The notes under the pieces: model-generated
The model's input: the letters and a program-made list of their open reading frames with translations, nothing else
The model's database searches: none
What the model was told of the DNA's origin: nothing
Part shown: in pieces, positions 1-9,013 of the stretch
Position numbering within the stretch: position 1 is the first letter of the stretch
Layout: every line of letters begins with the position of its first letter
Assembly: GCF_900457465.1 (NCBI RefSeq)
Contig: NZ_UAUU01000006.1
Coordinates: 62,001 to 126,000 of the forward strand
Reading direction: 5' to 3'
Origin: Sphingobacterium multivorum
GTDB taxonomy: Bacteria; Bacteroidota; Bacteroidia; Sphingobacteriales; Sphingobacteriaceae
Length of the DNA stretch: 64,000 nucleotides
Translations under genes and position numbers: made by a program

Positions 1-61
1 TTTTGTTATAATTGAAAAACAGACCGTTTTCCAATCGAAACATCCATAAATCAACAATTAG

Positions 62-400
62 ATGAGCGAAATATTCTTACACGATAGCGAACAGCAATGG
101 ACAGACTTGGGCGAAGGTGTGATGCGAAAAATACTTGTTTTTAATGATGAACTCATGCTCATGAAAGTTCGTTTTAAAAAAGGGGCCATCGGTACACTTC
201 ATCAACACCCCCATACGCAGATTTCTTATGTTAGTGCTGGAACATTCAGATACCATATTGACGGTGTTGATCGCATCCTAACTGCAGGAGACTCTTGTAT
301 CATCTATTCGCAATTGGTTCATGGATGTGAATGTCTCGAGGAGGGTGAACTGATCGATTCATTCACTCCTTATCGCGAAGACTTTGTTCAGTCTACCTAA
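62..400 (+). CDS. small single-domain cupin protein
   Basis: A 112-residue protein that is a single cupin barrel. Motif 1 is visible as HQHPHTQISYVSAGTF, with its two His and Gln/Glu-type metal ligands, and motif 2 follows around GDSCIIYSQLVHGCE. It resembles small KdgF-like cupins that act on uronate sugars, or sensor cupins, but the substrate cannot be read from the sequence. There is no signal peptide, so it is probably cytoplasmic. It stands alone, with the beta-lactamase gene starting 73 bases downstream on the same strand. Confidence 0.8.
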   Translation: MSEIFLHDSEQQWTDLGEGVMRKILVFNDELMLMKVRFKKGAIGTLHQHPHTQISYVSAGTFRYHIDGVDRILTAGDSCIIYSQLVHGCECLEEGELIDSFTPYREDFVQST

Positions 401-473
401 AAAATGTATTGATAAGGTCTTGAAAAAATAATAATCATTTTGTTCTAACGTTAATGCAATAACATTCAAAAAT

Positions 474-1226
474 ATGATCTCACTTCTTTCTCCCCATATG
501 CGCGCAACATTTGCTGGTGTATGCCTGAGCATTGGTTTACTCGGTCTTTCCCCATCTCTACAAGCGCAAGAAAAACCTCTTTTAATAGAGAAGATAAATT
601 CGCAACTATACCTCTATACCACCTTTAATAATTTTGAAGGCACCAAATATGCTGCTAATGCGGTCTATTTAATAACAAAAAAAGGCGTTATTCTATTTGA
701 TACACCATGGGATTCCACACAATATCAACCCCTATTGGACAGTATCAAACAGAAACATAATTTACCCGTCATTGCGGTGTACGCAACACACTGGCACGAA
801 GACCGTGCGGGTGGTTTTGCGTATTACAACCGTATTGGAATTCCAACCTACGCAACGAAAATGACGAACGACCTACTAAAGGCAAATCACAAAGCCCAGG
901 CCACTCATCTTGTTTCCACCAATAAAACCTACAGCGTCGGCGGACAATCTTTTGTTCTGAACTTTTTTGGTGCCGGACACTCCATGGACAATGTTGTTGT
1001 CTGGTTTCCCGAATATAAGATCCTAGACGGTGGTTGTTTTATAAAAAGCTCCGAAGCCCAAGATCTAGGATTTACGGCAGATGGGGATATAAAATCCTGG
1101 AAGCCATCCCTAGCGAGGTTATTGGCAAAATATCCCGAAATTAATATGGTTATTCCTGGACATGATGCCTGGAAAGATAAAGGTCAGATAAAGCGAACCG
1201 AAGCTCTGCTTACTGAAGGACACTAA
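474..1226 (+). CDS. subclass B1 metallo-beta-lactamase, secreted
   Basis: Zinc hydrolase expected to open the beta-lactam ring, probably including carbapenems, in the periplasm. A signal peptide covers about residues 1-31, ending LQAQ. Zinc site 1 ligands are H106, H108 (THWHEDRAGG) and H169 (GAGHSMDN). Zinc site 2 ligands are D110, C188 (DGGCFIK) and H230 (PGHDAW). Cys at the 188 position together with Arg after Asp110 marks subclass B1, and the block VVWFPEYKILDGGC is close to BlaB/IND-type enzymes of Flavobacteriia. Length (250) is normal. The start may be Met1 or Met9 (498), since both leave a good signal peptide. No mobile element is adjacent, so it looks like a resident chromosomal gene. 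Confidence 0.9.
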   Translation: MISLLSPHMRATFAGVCLSIGLLGLSPSLQAQEKPLLIEKINSQLYLYTTFNNFEGTKYAANAVYLITKKGVILFDTPWDSTQYQPLLDSIKQKHNLPVIAVYATHWHEDRAGGFAYYNRIGIPTYATKMTNDLLKANHKAQATHLVSTNKTYSVGGQSFVLNFFGAGHSMDNVVVWFPEYKILDGGCFIKSSEAQDLGFTADGDIKSWKPSLARLLAKYPEINMVIPGHDAWKDKGQIKRTEALLTEGH

Positions 1227-1401
1227 TACATTTCTTTTATCCCCAAGGATGCCGGTAAACTCTCTTGTTTTTCAATAGGATAAAAATATCTGTAAGGAAC
1301 CAAATAGATAAAACCATTGATTATAATGCATTTAGGTCGTCAAAAAAGAAGCAACTAGATAACAGACCTACAAAAAACAGTAGAAAAATAAAAAAGAGGC
1401 T

Positions 1402-1429
1402 TTGTTTATCCAAAAAAGTACTATCTTAG
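1402..1429 (+). promoter_or_regulatory. promoter of tRNA-Ala
   Basis: TTG at 1402-1404 and TATCTTAG at 1422-1429 are separated by 17 bases, close to the Bacteroidota consensus TTG-N17-23-TAnnTTTG. The -7 box ends 17 bases before the mature tRNA 5' end. Confidence 0.5.
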
Positions 1430-1446
1430 CGACACCAAATAAAGCA

Positions 1447-1520
1447 GGGGCATTAGCTCATTTGGCTAGAGCGCTTCGCTGGCAGTGAAGAGGTGATCAG
1501 TTCGAATCTGATATGCTCCA
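1447..1520 (+). tRNA. tRNA-Ala (anticodon GGC)
   Basis: A 74-base cloverleaf. Acceptor arm GGGGCAT pairs with ATGCTCC (one G-U), with discriminator A. The D arm is GCTC/GAGC, the anticodon arm CTTCG/TGAAG encloses loop CTGGCAG with anticodon GGC, and the T arm ATCAG/CTGAT encloses TTCGAAT. CCA is not encoded. A strong terminator follows within 10 bases, so this is a single-gene transcript. Confidence 0.97.
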
Positions 1521-1521
1521 C

Positions 1522-1553
1522 AAAAAAAAGGGTACTTAAGTACCCTTTTCTTA
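1522..1553 (+). terminator. Rho-independent terminator after tRNA-Ala
   Basis: Self-complementary GGGTACTTAAGTACCC is flanked by an A run and a T run. It can serve the tRNA on the plus strand and the convergent minus-strand gene that ends at 1585. Confidence 0.85.
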
Positions 1554-1584
1554 TTTTTAATCGGCCAATTTTGACAGCAAATTC

Positions 1585-2013
1585 TTATTTATAAGAGTTT
1601 ACAGATTTAGAAATTTTCCAGGTTCCGTTTTCTTTAACCAGAGTGATCAGATCTGTTTTAGCAAAACCATCAAATTGCATCGTAACTTTCGCAATGGCAT
1701 AATCAGGTAATTCTTCAACGATCTGCGTTGTTGTTCTGCAGTTCATCTTAATTCCTTTTTGTTTTTTCAAAAATTCAATCATCTCATGACGGCTATGTTT
1801 CAAATCTTGTTTACCACAAATCTTTTGATCAAAATCAGCTGTAAAAAGCTTGTCTAAATTAGCTACTTGACCTTCGGTCATTGCACCAACGTATTCATCG
1901 ATGGCTAAATCAGCAGTAATTAAATTGCGTTCTTCTGGCTTAACTGAAGCCATCGAGCAAGTAGAGATTGCAATCATTGCCGCTGCTACAAATGTTTTTA
2001 CTAAAGTTTTCAT
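1585..2013 (-). CDS. secreted NTF2/SnoaL-like small protein
   Basis: A 142-residue protein with a cleavable signal peptide (about residues 1-22, ending SMA). The body has the alpha+beta cone pattern of NTF2-like folds: a helix with YVGAMTEGQVANLDKLFTADF, then strands ending in the typical LVKENGTWKISKSVNS. It resembles 'putative lumazine-binding' or nuclear transport factor 2 family proteins of Bacteroidota. No catalytic residues can be assigned and its function is unknown. Confidence 0.75.
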   Translation of the reverse strand: MKTLVKTFVAAAMIAISTCSMASVKPEERNLITADLAIDEYVGAMTEGQVANLDKLFTADFDQKICGKQDLKHSRHEMIEFLKKQKGIKMNCRTTTQIVEELPDYAIAKVTMQFDGFAKTDLITLVKENGTWKISKSVNSYK

Positions 2014-2304
2014 ATCTTTTTCAATTTTATAATGTATTAGTATATTTTCTTATTTTATTGTCGCTTACTATATAAATTTGTTGCGTACTTTTTTTATTTA
2101 TTTTCTGATTCAAAGTTAAGACAACTCATATATTGATTTCATTACATTTAGATTAACATTACATTAAAATCGGTAAATGCTATTTTTTTCTAGGCGAATG
2201 AAATTTCCAATCAATTCGCTGTATAGCCAAAACGTGACAGAATAAATAAATTATTGGTTTGAATATTGTTATTCTGTCTATTTCCTGCTAGATTGCATTC
2301 TTTC

Positions 2305-3558
2305 ATGACACACTACGATAGCGTATATTTTTTTTATATTAAATGTTCTATTTTGATGGTTTTACTTGTACTTGGCGACACTGTATATGCACAACGTCCT
2401 GTCAATGAAATAGAAACCACCAAACATCTCGCCGATACAAGTAGACAACGGGACCTGATTGATATTGGAAAAGAAATATTAAATATCAAGCCCCCCCAAA
2501 CAGTCGATAGTACAGGAAAGAAAATCTATTTTTCCTTTTTACCGTTTTCGACAAATGTTCCGGGAGGAGGACACGCCTTAATTACAAGTACCACAGCAGG
2601 ATTTTATTTAGGAGATCGTTCCGATACCTATATGTCCAAGATGACATTTACCCCTTACACAAATTTTGGTAAACGATTTGGCCTGCCAATACGTTCTTAC
2701 ATCTGGTTAAAAGAGAATACATGGGTGATCGATGGCGATATCCGACTATTAAAATACCCGCACGAAACTTGGGGAATTGGCAAAGAGCATCATGGCGATC
2801 AGCAGATTAATTTAGACTACACCTACTTTCGTTTATACCAACACGCATTAAAAAGAATTCATGGGGGACTTTTTATGGGAATCGGTTATGATTTAGATTA
2901 TAGAATGAATATTAAGTCTACGAGCAACACCAAGCTCGAAGACTACACGTCCTACCCTTATGGAACAGATTTAAAAGACAATACCATGTCTTCAGGAGTA
3001 AGCTTCAATTTAATTTACGATACACGGGCCAATTCGATCAATACTTGGTCGGGTAACTATGCCAATTTACAGTTCCGTATAAATCCGACATTTTTAGGTA
3101 GTGATCAGAATTGGAAATCGCTATTTCTTGAAGTTAGACGATACCATAGGCTCACCCAAGACCGAAACCGACAAAATATGATTGCCATAAGGAGTTTCTT
3201 CTGGACCGTATTTAATAGTAAAGCACCCTATCTCGATCTTCCTAATTTGGGATGGGATCCATACAATAGTTCGGGAAGAGGCTTTCCAGTCAGCCGTTTT
3301 CGTAGCAAATCACTTTATTACTTAGAAACGGAATATCGTCGCGATATCACTCAAAACGGCTTATTTGGATTCGTAGCATTTATGAATTTTACGACATTAA
3401 ATGGACCAAAGAATTCCATGTTCGAGGACTGGAACGTCGGCACTGGTGCAGGTGCGCGAATTAAGTTTAACAAAAACTCCGGCACCAACATCGGCATCGA
3501 CTATGGTATCAGTAAGAATCACCGCGGTGTTAGACTCACCTTGGGTGAGGTATTTTAA
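2305..3558 (+). CDS. BamA/TamA-like outer-membrane beta-barrel protein
   Basis: About 417 residues from the first ATG. The reading frame stays open upstream to a TTG at 2266, but Met at 2305 gives a proper signal peptide ending VYAQ. The body is rich in alternating aromatic/polar strands with Gly-Tyr turns. It ends in a barrel strand RGVRLTLGEVF with terminal Phe, the usual Bam recognition signal. The layout matches the C-terminal bacterial surface antigen (Omp85 barrel) domain without clear POTRA repeats, so it is more like the short barrel proteins seen in Bacteroidota than BamA itself. It is convergent with the FemAB-like gene, 3 bases apart. Confidence 0.7.
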   Translation: MTHYDSVYFFYIKCSILMVLLVLGDTVYAQRPVNEIETTKHLADTSRQRDLIDIGKEILNIKPPQTVDSTGKKIYFSFLPFSTNVPGGGHALITSTTAGFYLGDRSDTYMSKMTFTPYTNFGKRFGLPIRSYIWLKENTWVIDGDIRLLKYPHETWGIGKEHHGDQQINLDYTYFRLYQHALKRIHGGLFMGIGYDLDYRMNIKSTSNTKLEDYTSYPYGTDLKDNTMSSGVSFNLIYDTRANSINTWSGNYANLQFRINPTFLGSDQNWKSLFLEVRRYHRLTQDRNRQNMIAIRSFFWTVFNSKAPYLDLPNLGWDPYNSSGRGFPVSRFRSKSLYYLETEYRRDITQNGLFGFVAFMNFTTLNGPKNSMFEDWNVGTGAGARIKFNKNSGTNIGIDYGISKNHRGVRLTLGEVF

Positions 3559-3561
3559 TTA

Positions 3562-4686
3562 CTAACTCAAATGATAGCGCTGATTTTTAAACTCCATTGA
3601 AGCATAATACTGATATTTCCTATTATCCAAGGGATAATCCCAACAGCCCATACGGTGGTAGATTTCACCACCAAATCCTGTTTTGAAACGATAAAGACCA
3701 TATAAAGGATGTGAAGGATCTGCCTGTGGTGATACCCCAAAAAAATCATATTCTGTACAACCTTTTTCTTTCGCAAGCTGCATCGCGCGCCATTGCAAAG
3801 CATAGGTCGCCATATAATTACGATTTTCGGAAGCAGAAGCTCCATATAGATAAGTCCCCCGATTTGCCGCAATCACCAAAAACATAGCGGCCAAAGGCTG
3901 GTTATCCACTTCAGCCACTAAAAGATAGACATCTGCGGGAGATAATGTATCACTTGCCCTTGCAGAAAGAACGATCTTAAAATAACTGATATCATGTAAG
4001 AAAAAGTTGTTTCGTAGAGCTGTCTGCCTATAAAGCTCATACCAAATCTCCAAACTTTCAAGTCCCAGCGAACGCACACGTACTCCTTTTCGCTCTGCTA
4101 AATTGATATTATATCTCGTCTTAGATTTCATATTTCCAAGCAACATATCCTCCCCCTTTCTAAGATCCATAAAAATCGTATTTGAAGGGAGTATGTCTGT
4201 ATTGGCTTTATGAAAGTTCCAGTTTTCTGTATTAAAATTAAAACGCATTTCTTGAATACGTTTCTCCGGCACACCTAGCCAATTACCATGAAGATCATAA
4301 CAATCATCCTCTTTAGCCCAATGTGATTCCCAAGATAGATCATAGCGTATCATTATACAATTTGGCGGCAGATGGGAACGTAAACTCTCCGATAACTGTT
4401 CTAAAAAATAGCCCTGGTTTTCATCTGAAGGCTCAATCTCAGGTCCATAAGGTACATAGGCTATGCTATGTTCCTGATCTATGGCTTGCATAATAATTAA
4501 TAGATCACCGATAAAATAGGTATCGTCTTCGACTCCTACATAGAGGTCAGATTGTTTTGATTTAAAATTAAATGCCTTGGATTGTACCCCCTGCATTTTT
4601 TTTACGGCAGACCAATAAGCCGTTTGTTGAATAATACCTGTTTTATAAAGTCCACTGATTTCTTTGTCACTAATGTCTGCTATCAT
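3562..4686 (-). CDS. FemAB-like aminoacyl/peptidyl transferase (GNAT-fold)
   Basis: A 374-residue FemAB/FemX-type protein. In Firmicutes these use aminoacyl-tRNA to add bridge residues to lipid II, and in Gram-negatives some act in capsule or exopolysaccharide work, so the substrate here is open. The second GNAT-like half shows the family signatures KTRYNINLAERKGV and YGASASENRNYMATYALQW, followed by GCTEYDFFGVSP and YRFKTGFGGE. There is no signal peptide. The ATG at 4686 is the only good start. Confidence 0.8.
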   Translation of the reverse strand: MIADISDKEISGLYKTGIIQQTAYWSAVKKMQGVQSKAFNFKSKQSDLYVGVEDDTYFIGDLLIIMQAIDQEHSIAYVPYGPEIEPSDENQGYFLEQLSESLRSHLPPNCIMIRYDLSWESHWAKEDDCYDLHGNWLGVPEKRIQEMRFNFNTENWNFHKANTDILPSNTIFMDLRKGEDMLLGNMKSKTRYNINLAERKGVRVRSLGLESLEIWYELYRQTALRNNFFLHDISYFKIVLSARASDTLSPADVYLLVAEVDNQPLAAMFLVIAANRGTYLYGASASENRNYMATYALQWRAMQLAKEKGCTEYDFFGVSPQADPSHPLYGLYRFKTGFGGEIYHRMGCWDYPLDNRKYQYYASMEFKNQRYHLS

Positions 4687-4947
4687 GTTAATTTACTATT
4701 GAATAGGGATGTTTTTTAAAGGATAGTCACAAAATAACTCCAATTTTAACACCAAAAAACGGCAAACATAGCCAAAATGTTTGGTTAAGCGGACATGCAT
4801 TTGTCACTTTGTTGTTAATTTCAAGAAATAGAGAAAAACAGCCCTTTAAAGTAGCGTTTTTACATTATTTAACGCTATAATATCCGTATCTGAATTGTTA
4901 TTTTGGCCTAAAATTTAAGATATTTGTAGCTCAACAATTCAAACACG

Positions 4948-6600
4948 ATGGACAATAAAGCGATCTCAAAAATTTTCAAATTATGTAGCCAATTGATGGA
5001 GCTTCACAACGAAAATCCTTTTCGAACAAAATCCATTGCAAGTGCTTCTTTTAAGTTAGACAAGCTACCTTTCCGTATTGAAGAGGCCAGTCTCGAAGAA
5101 TTGAGTGCACAACCTGGAATAGGAAAAAGCACGGCTGAAAAAGCCAAAGAGGTCGCAGCCACAGGAACATTTAAAGAGCTTGAGGAGCTTATTGAAAACA
5201 CACCGTCCGGTATTACTGAAATGTTAACTATTAAGGGCCTTGGCCCTAAAAAGATTCAAATTATCTGGAAAGAACTCGAGATTGAAAGTGTAGGCGAATT
5301 ACTTTACGCCTGTAATGAAAATCGTCTCGTAGAGGCAAAAGGATTTGGTCTTAAAACGCAGGAAGACATCAAAAAATCCATTGAGTTTTCTATTTCCAAC
5401 AAAGGATGGTTTTTATATGCGAAAGCGCTTCCGCTGGCAGAAAAATTTTTCAACGAATTGAAATTGCATTTTCCTTCTTCCCTACTGTCCTATACTGGAG
5501 ATTTCAGAAGAAAATGCGAGGTTTTGAGTACCGTAGATCTTTTAATATCAGAGAGTATAGATAACGTAGAGAAAGTCCTTGATGGATTTACTTTAGTAGA
5601 AAAAACAGAAAATTCCATAGAACTGACCGATGAATTGGGGTTTACTTTCAAAGTATTCAGTAGTAATATCAATGATTTTTATCGCGACCTAATTCTTAGT
5701 ACAGGATCCACTGCACACCTCGACCTCCTGTTTAATATTCTACCAGATCTCCCTTCACTTTCCAGTGAGGAAGCAATTTACCGCAACTTAGGTTTAGATT
5801 ATATTGAGCCCGAATTGCGGGAGGGACTGAATGAAATAGCGCAGGCCCAAAATCATACATTGCCAAAACTGATTCAATACAAAGATCTCAGGGGAACACT
5901 CCACAATCACTCCACCTATAGTGACGGCGTACATAGCCTCGAGCAAATGGCCGTACATTGTAAAGATGTACTGGGGCTTGAATATTTGGGTATATGCGAT
6001 CACTCGCGAACTGCAGTCTATGCCAACGGTCTCTCCATTGAGCGATTGGAACAACAATGGAATGAAATTGCTACACTAAATGAAAAACTGGCCCCATTCA
6101 AGATTTTCAGGGGAATTGAATCCGATATTTTAGGTGACGGTTCATTAGACTATCCCGATGAGGTATTGGCTAAGTTTGACTTCGTTGTTGCCTCTGTCCA
6201 CTCCAATCTGAAAATGGACGAAGACAAAGCGACAACAAGACTAATCAAAGCGATCGAAAATCCGTATACAACAATCTTAGGCCATCCAACAGGAAGACTA
6301 TTATTAAGTAGAGCCGGATATCCGTTAGATTTTAAACGAGTCATCGATGCTTGTGCGGCAAATGGCGTTGTCATTGAGATAAATGCAAATCCTTTACGAT
6401 TAGATCTGGATTGGAGATGGCACCGTTATGCAGTGGAAAAAGGAGTTTTACTTTCCATCAATCCCGATGCCCATCGTACCGAGGGATTACACGATATGCA
6501 ATATGGTGTATTGGTGGCGCAAAAGGGTGGTCTGCAAGCAAGTAACTGTTTGAATGCATACGCGCTAGATGCTATAACGAACTATTTTAATAAGAAATAA
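4948..6600 (+). CDS. polX: PolX-type protein: HhH/polymerase-X-like domain plus PHP nuclease
   Basis: A 550-residue protein with helix-hairpin-helix repeats (GIGKSTAEKA near 57-66, GLGPKKIQIIWKEL near 97-110), a family-X nucleotidyltransferase-like region (about 150-300) and a C-terminal PHP phosphoesterase (about 315-550). The PHP metal ligands are complete: H319, H321, D326, H352, E391, H418, H446, D507 and H509. The polymerase site is not. After R187-R188 the usual DxD reads T195-V-D197, and the third Asp region reads FTFKVF. DNA synthesis is therefore doubtful, while the exonuclease or AP-site nuclease function is likely kept. ybaK follows 12 bases downstream, so the two may be co-transcribed. 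Confidence 0.88.
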   Translation: MDNKAISKIFKLCSQLMELHNENPFRTKSIASASFKLDKLPFRIEEASLEELSAQPGIGKSTAEKAKEVAATGTFKELEELIENTPSGITEMLTIKGLGPKKIQIIWKELEIESVGELLYACNENRLVEAKGFGLKTQEDIKKSIEFSISNKGWFLYAKALPLAEKFFNELKLHFPSSLLSYTGDFRRKCEVLSTVDLLISESIDNVEKVLDGFTLVEKTENSIELTDELGFTFKVFSSNINDFYRDLILSTGSTAHLDLLFNILPDLPSLSSEEAIYRNLGLDYIEPELREGLNEIAQAQNHTLPKLIQYKDLRGTLHNHSTYSDGVHSLEQMAVHCKDVLGLEYLGICDHSRTAVYANGLSIERLEQQWNEIATLNEKLAPFKIFRGIESDILGDGSLDYPDEVLAKFDFVVASVHSNLKMDEDKATTRLIKAIENPYTTILGHPTGRLLLSRAGYPLDFKRVIDACAANGVVIEINANPLRLDLDWRWHRYAVEKGVLLSINPDAHRTEGLHDMQYGVLVAQKGGLQASNCLNAYALDAITNYFNKK

Positions 6601-6612
6601 GAAGGCAAGGGA

Positions 6613-7089
6613 ATGTCGAGTAAAACAAATGCTGTTCGCCTGTTGGACACAGCAAAAATAACTTATGAACTCAGAGCATATGAGGTTGACGAACAGGACG
6701 TCAGTGCTGCGCATGTCGCCGAAACCCTAGGTTTGTCGCCCGAGACCCTTTATAAAACCTTGGTATTAAAAGGTAACAAAGATCCATATATTGTCGCCGT
6801 AGTTCCCGGAAATGCACAACTCGACCTAAAAAAAATAGCGAAGGCCTCTGGGAATAAAAACTGCGAAATGCTCCCAATGAAAGACCTTTTAATGGTGACC
6901 GGCTATATTCGCGGTGGCTGTTCACCTATTGGCATGAAAAAACAGTTCCCAACCTTTATTGAAGAGGCCGCACAATTGGAGACAGCGATTTCGGTAAGCG
7001 CGGGAAAAAAGGGGCTTCAGATTATTTTAGCCCCAACAGACCTGGCGACGATCACAGATGCCCATTGGTCGGATCTTATCGACATCTAA
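6613..7089 (+). CDS. ybaK: Cys-tRNA(Pro) deacylase, YbaK/EbsC family
   Basis: A 158-residue trans-editing enzyme that hydrolyses Cys-tRNA(Pro) mischarged by ProRS. It has the usual family length and the YbaK signatures: ETLYKTLVLKG, a basic region KKIAKASGNK, and GYIRGGCSPIGMKK, which carries the Gly-Gly-x-Ser-Pro active loop. It lies 12 bases after polX and stops 1 base before the convergent methyltransferase gene ends. Confidence 0.9.
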   Translation: MSSKTNAVRLLDTAKITYELRAYEVDEQDVSAAHVAETLGLSPETLYKTLVLKGNKDPYIVAVVPGNAQLDLKKIAKASGNKNCEMLPMKDLLMVTGYIRGGCSPIGMKKQFPTFIEEAAQLETAISVSAGKKGLQIILAPTDLATITDAHWSDLIDI

Positions 7090-7090
7090 A

Positions 7091-7858
7091 TTACCTTTTA
7101 CGCCCATATAATAAAATGCGCTTGAAAGGATATATCGCTGGAAATTTAGTAAATTGCTTTTTGATGCGTGTTTTAAATTCAGTTACAAATATAGACTTCT
7201 TATCTTCCTCCAACTGTTCCATGTAAGGGATCAAAGCAGACCCAGCGATAAAATTGTAAAGCATATCTGCATTAGCAGCAACGAGCGGATATACACGAAG
7301 AGAAAGGTTTAATTGATCCAGGCCATTATCAAATAACAATTGCGCATAAGTATCAATATCCAATACCGAAGAAGGTCTATTCCAGCCCCTTAAATAGGAT
7401 CGATAGGGTTCTTCCGTCGCCAATTCAAATAAAATTTTATTGAGTATGTTTTCGGGCTGATAAGGCATTTGTATCGCCAATTGCCCACCAACATTAAGCT
7501 TAGAAATAATTTGAGGAAAAAGAACCTGATGATCTTCCAGCCATTGTAAAGCAGCATTACTGAATATAAGATCCCAGGTTTTTGGCTCTGCAAGGAAGGT
7601 CTCGACGGAACTTTGCCTAAATTTCAGACGTTCCGTTTCCAACTGATGGCTTTTGGAAAGCATTTCCGCAGAAGAATCTATCCCAAGAAAGGTCGCTTGA
7701 GAGAATTTTTCGCTTAAGATAGCTGTCTGTTCACCTGTACCGCAACCTAAATCGACGGCATGTTCCATTTTATCGGTAATAATTAGTTCAGATAAATCAT
7801 AAAATGGTTTAAAACGGACATCTTTAAATTGATTGTATATATCTGGATTCCAAGGCAT
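7091..7858 (-). CDS. SAM-dependent methyltransferase, trans-aconitate methyltransferase-like
   Basis: 255 residues from the ATG at 7858. The frame extends upstream to a GTG at 7876, but MPWNPDIYNQF is the usual N-terminus of Tam-type enzymes. SAM motif I reads VDLGCGTGEQT, motif II lies at FLGIDSS, and IFSNAALQWLEDH is the Tam-specific post-motif. It probably methylates trans-aconitate or a similar carboxylate in the cytoplasm. It ends 1 base from ybaK on the opposite strand. Confidence 0.8.
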   Translation of the reverse strand: MPWNPDIYNQFKDVRFKPFYDLSELIITDKMEHAVDLGCGTGEQTAILSEKFSQATFLGIDSSAEMLSKSHQLETERLKFRQSSVETFLAEPKTWDLIFSNAALQWLEDHQVLFPQIISKLNVGGQLAIQMPYQPENILNKILFELATEEPYRSYLRGWNRPSSVLDIDTYAQLLFDNGLDQLNLSLRVYPLVAANADMLYNFIAGSALIPYMEQLEEDKKSIFVTEFKTRIKKQFTKFPAIYPFKRILLYGRKR

Positions 7859-7900
7859 ATATTTATTAATTAACACCCGTATAGGGCAATACTACATTTT

Positions 7901-8884
7901 CTATTTAAACAAGGTAAGAATTTCTGCGGGTTCAACTTTTCCAAAATATGTCGTCAAATCAATTGATTTCAGTAAGGTATCAATCTCTCCTACTTCATGC
8001 TTTTCACCAATCAATAAATTTTCAAGTTCATGAATTGATCGGGATGCAAAAAAATCACCGAAAATTTTAGCCCTTTCAATATAGCCTTTATGTACATCCA
8101 AATGCAACTCGATGAATCCTGCAGGGATCTTAATTGCTTTTTTAAAGTTATAATTTGGTGAAAAACCGAAGTTCCAATCCCATGTTTCATACTTCTCTTC
8201 AACCAATTTTTCTATATTTTTAATATCCAAAGCGGTAAACTCAATCATTTTGGCTGTCGGATTCTCAAATTTTATTTCTTCAATCAACAATTCCTTAAAA
8301 TATCCAGTCGTAAAACCAGCAGGTAGATATTCAATTAAGTTTGTGACACGTGCGCGATTCGATTTTACCGCCTTATCTACAAACTTCAATGGATTGACCT
8401 TTAAAGCATCGCTTAATACCTGCATCTGCGAATCAATCAATATCGTACCATGTTGGATCATCTTCCCATTTTTTGCAAGCTTGGCATTTCCACTAAACTT
8501 CTTCCCATCTACCAGGAGGTCATTTCTTCCTTCTAATTTTGCAGGGATATCTAATTTGTTCAAAATAGTTACAATCGGCTTTGTAAAGGTTGAAAAATCC
8601 ATAAAATCATGATCTCCCAATAAGGTATGAAAAGAAAAATTTAAGTTCCCAGCATCATGATAAACGGCACCACCCCCAGACATTCGTCGCACGACCTTAA
8701 TCTGATGCTCGTTGACATAATCAAGATTGATTTCGGCCAGGGTATTCTGAAATTTACCCACGATAATTGAAGGGTCATTTACATAGAGTAAAAAAATATC
8801 CTCTTTAGGAAATTTACCCAATAAATATTCCTCTGAAGCGATGTTAAAATAGGCGTTGTGGGATGGAGAATCGATAATCAGCAT
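7901..8884 (-). CDS. lplA: lipoate-protein ligase A
   Basis: A 327-residue enzyme that activates lipoate with ATP and attaches it to E2 and GcvH domains. The BPL_LplA_LipB catalytic block is clear: VVRRMSGGGAVYHDAGNLNFS and, further on, the lysine-bearing KKFSGNAKLAKNGKMIQHG. The C-terminal accessory domain of LplA is present (about 250-327). It stands 42 bases upstream of the methyltransferase gene on the same strand. LplA implies salvage of free lipoate, and no lipA or lipB is in the window. Confidence 0.9.
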   Translation of the reverse strand: MLIIDSPSHNAYFNIASEEYLLGKFPKEDIFLLYVNDPSIIVGKFQNTLAEINLDYVNEHQIKVVRRMSGGGAVYHDAGNLNFSFHTLLGDHDFMDFSTFTKPIVTILNKLDIPAKLEGRNDLLVDGKKFSGNAKLAKNGKMIQHGTILIDSQMQVLSDALKVNPLKFVDKAVKSNRARVTNLIEYLPAGFTTGYFKELLIEEIKFENPTAKMIEFTALDIKNIEKLVEEKYETWDWNFGFSPNYNFKKAIKIPAGFIELHLDVHKGYIERAKIFGDFFASRSIHELENLLIGEKHEVGEIDTLLKSIDLTTYFGKVEPAEILTLFK

Positions 8885-9013
8885 ATTTTTCTTTTTTCAA
8901 AAATAACAAGAATTTAATCCATGTAATTCATTTCAAATTCATAATTACTGAAAATCGCCATTACAATACTCCATCGGATTTCTACAACACAGTCTTCCTA
9001 AAGTCAACTCTCA

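Noticed and set aside
8250..8612. 120-codon plus-strand reading frame
   Set aside because: It is entirely antisense to lplA, whose catalytic motifs lie on the minus strand here; no independent family resemblance.
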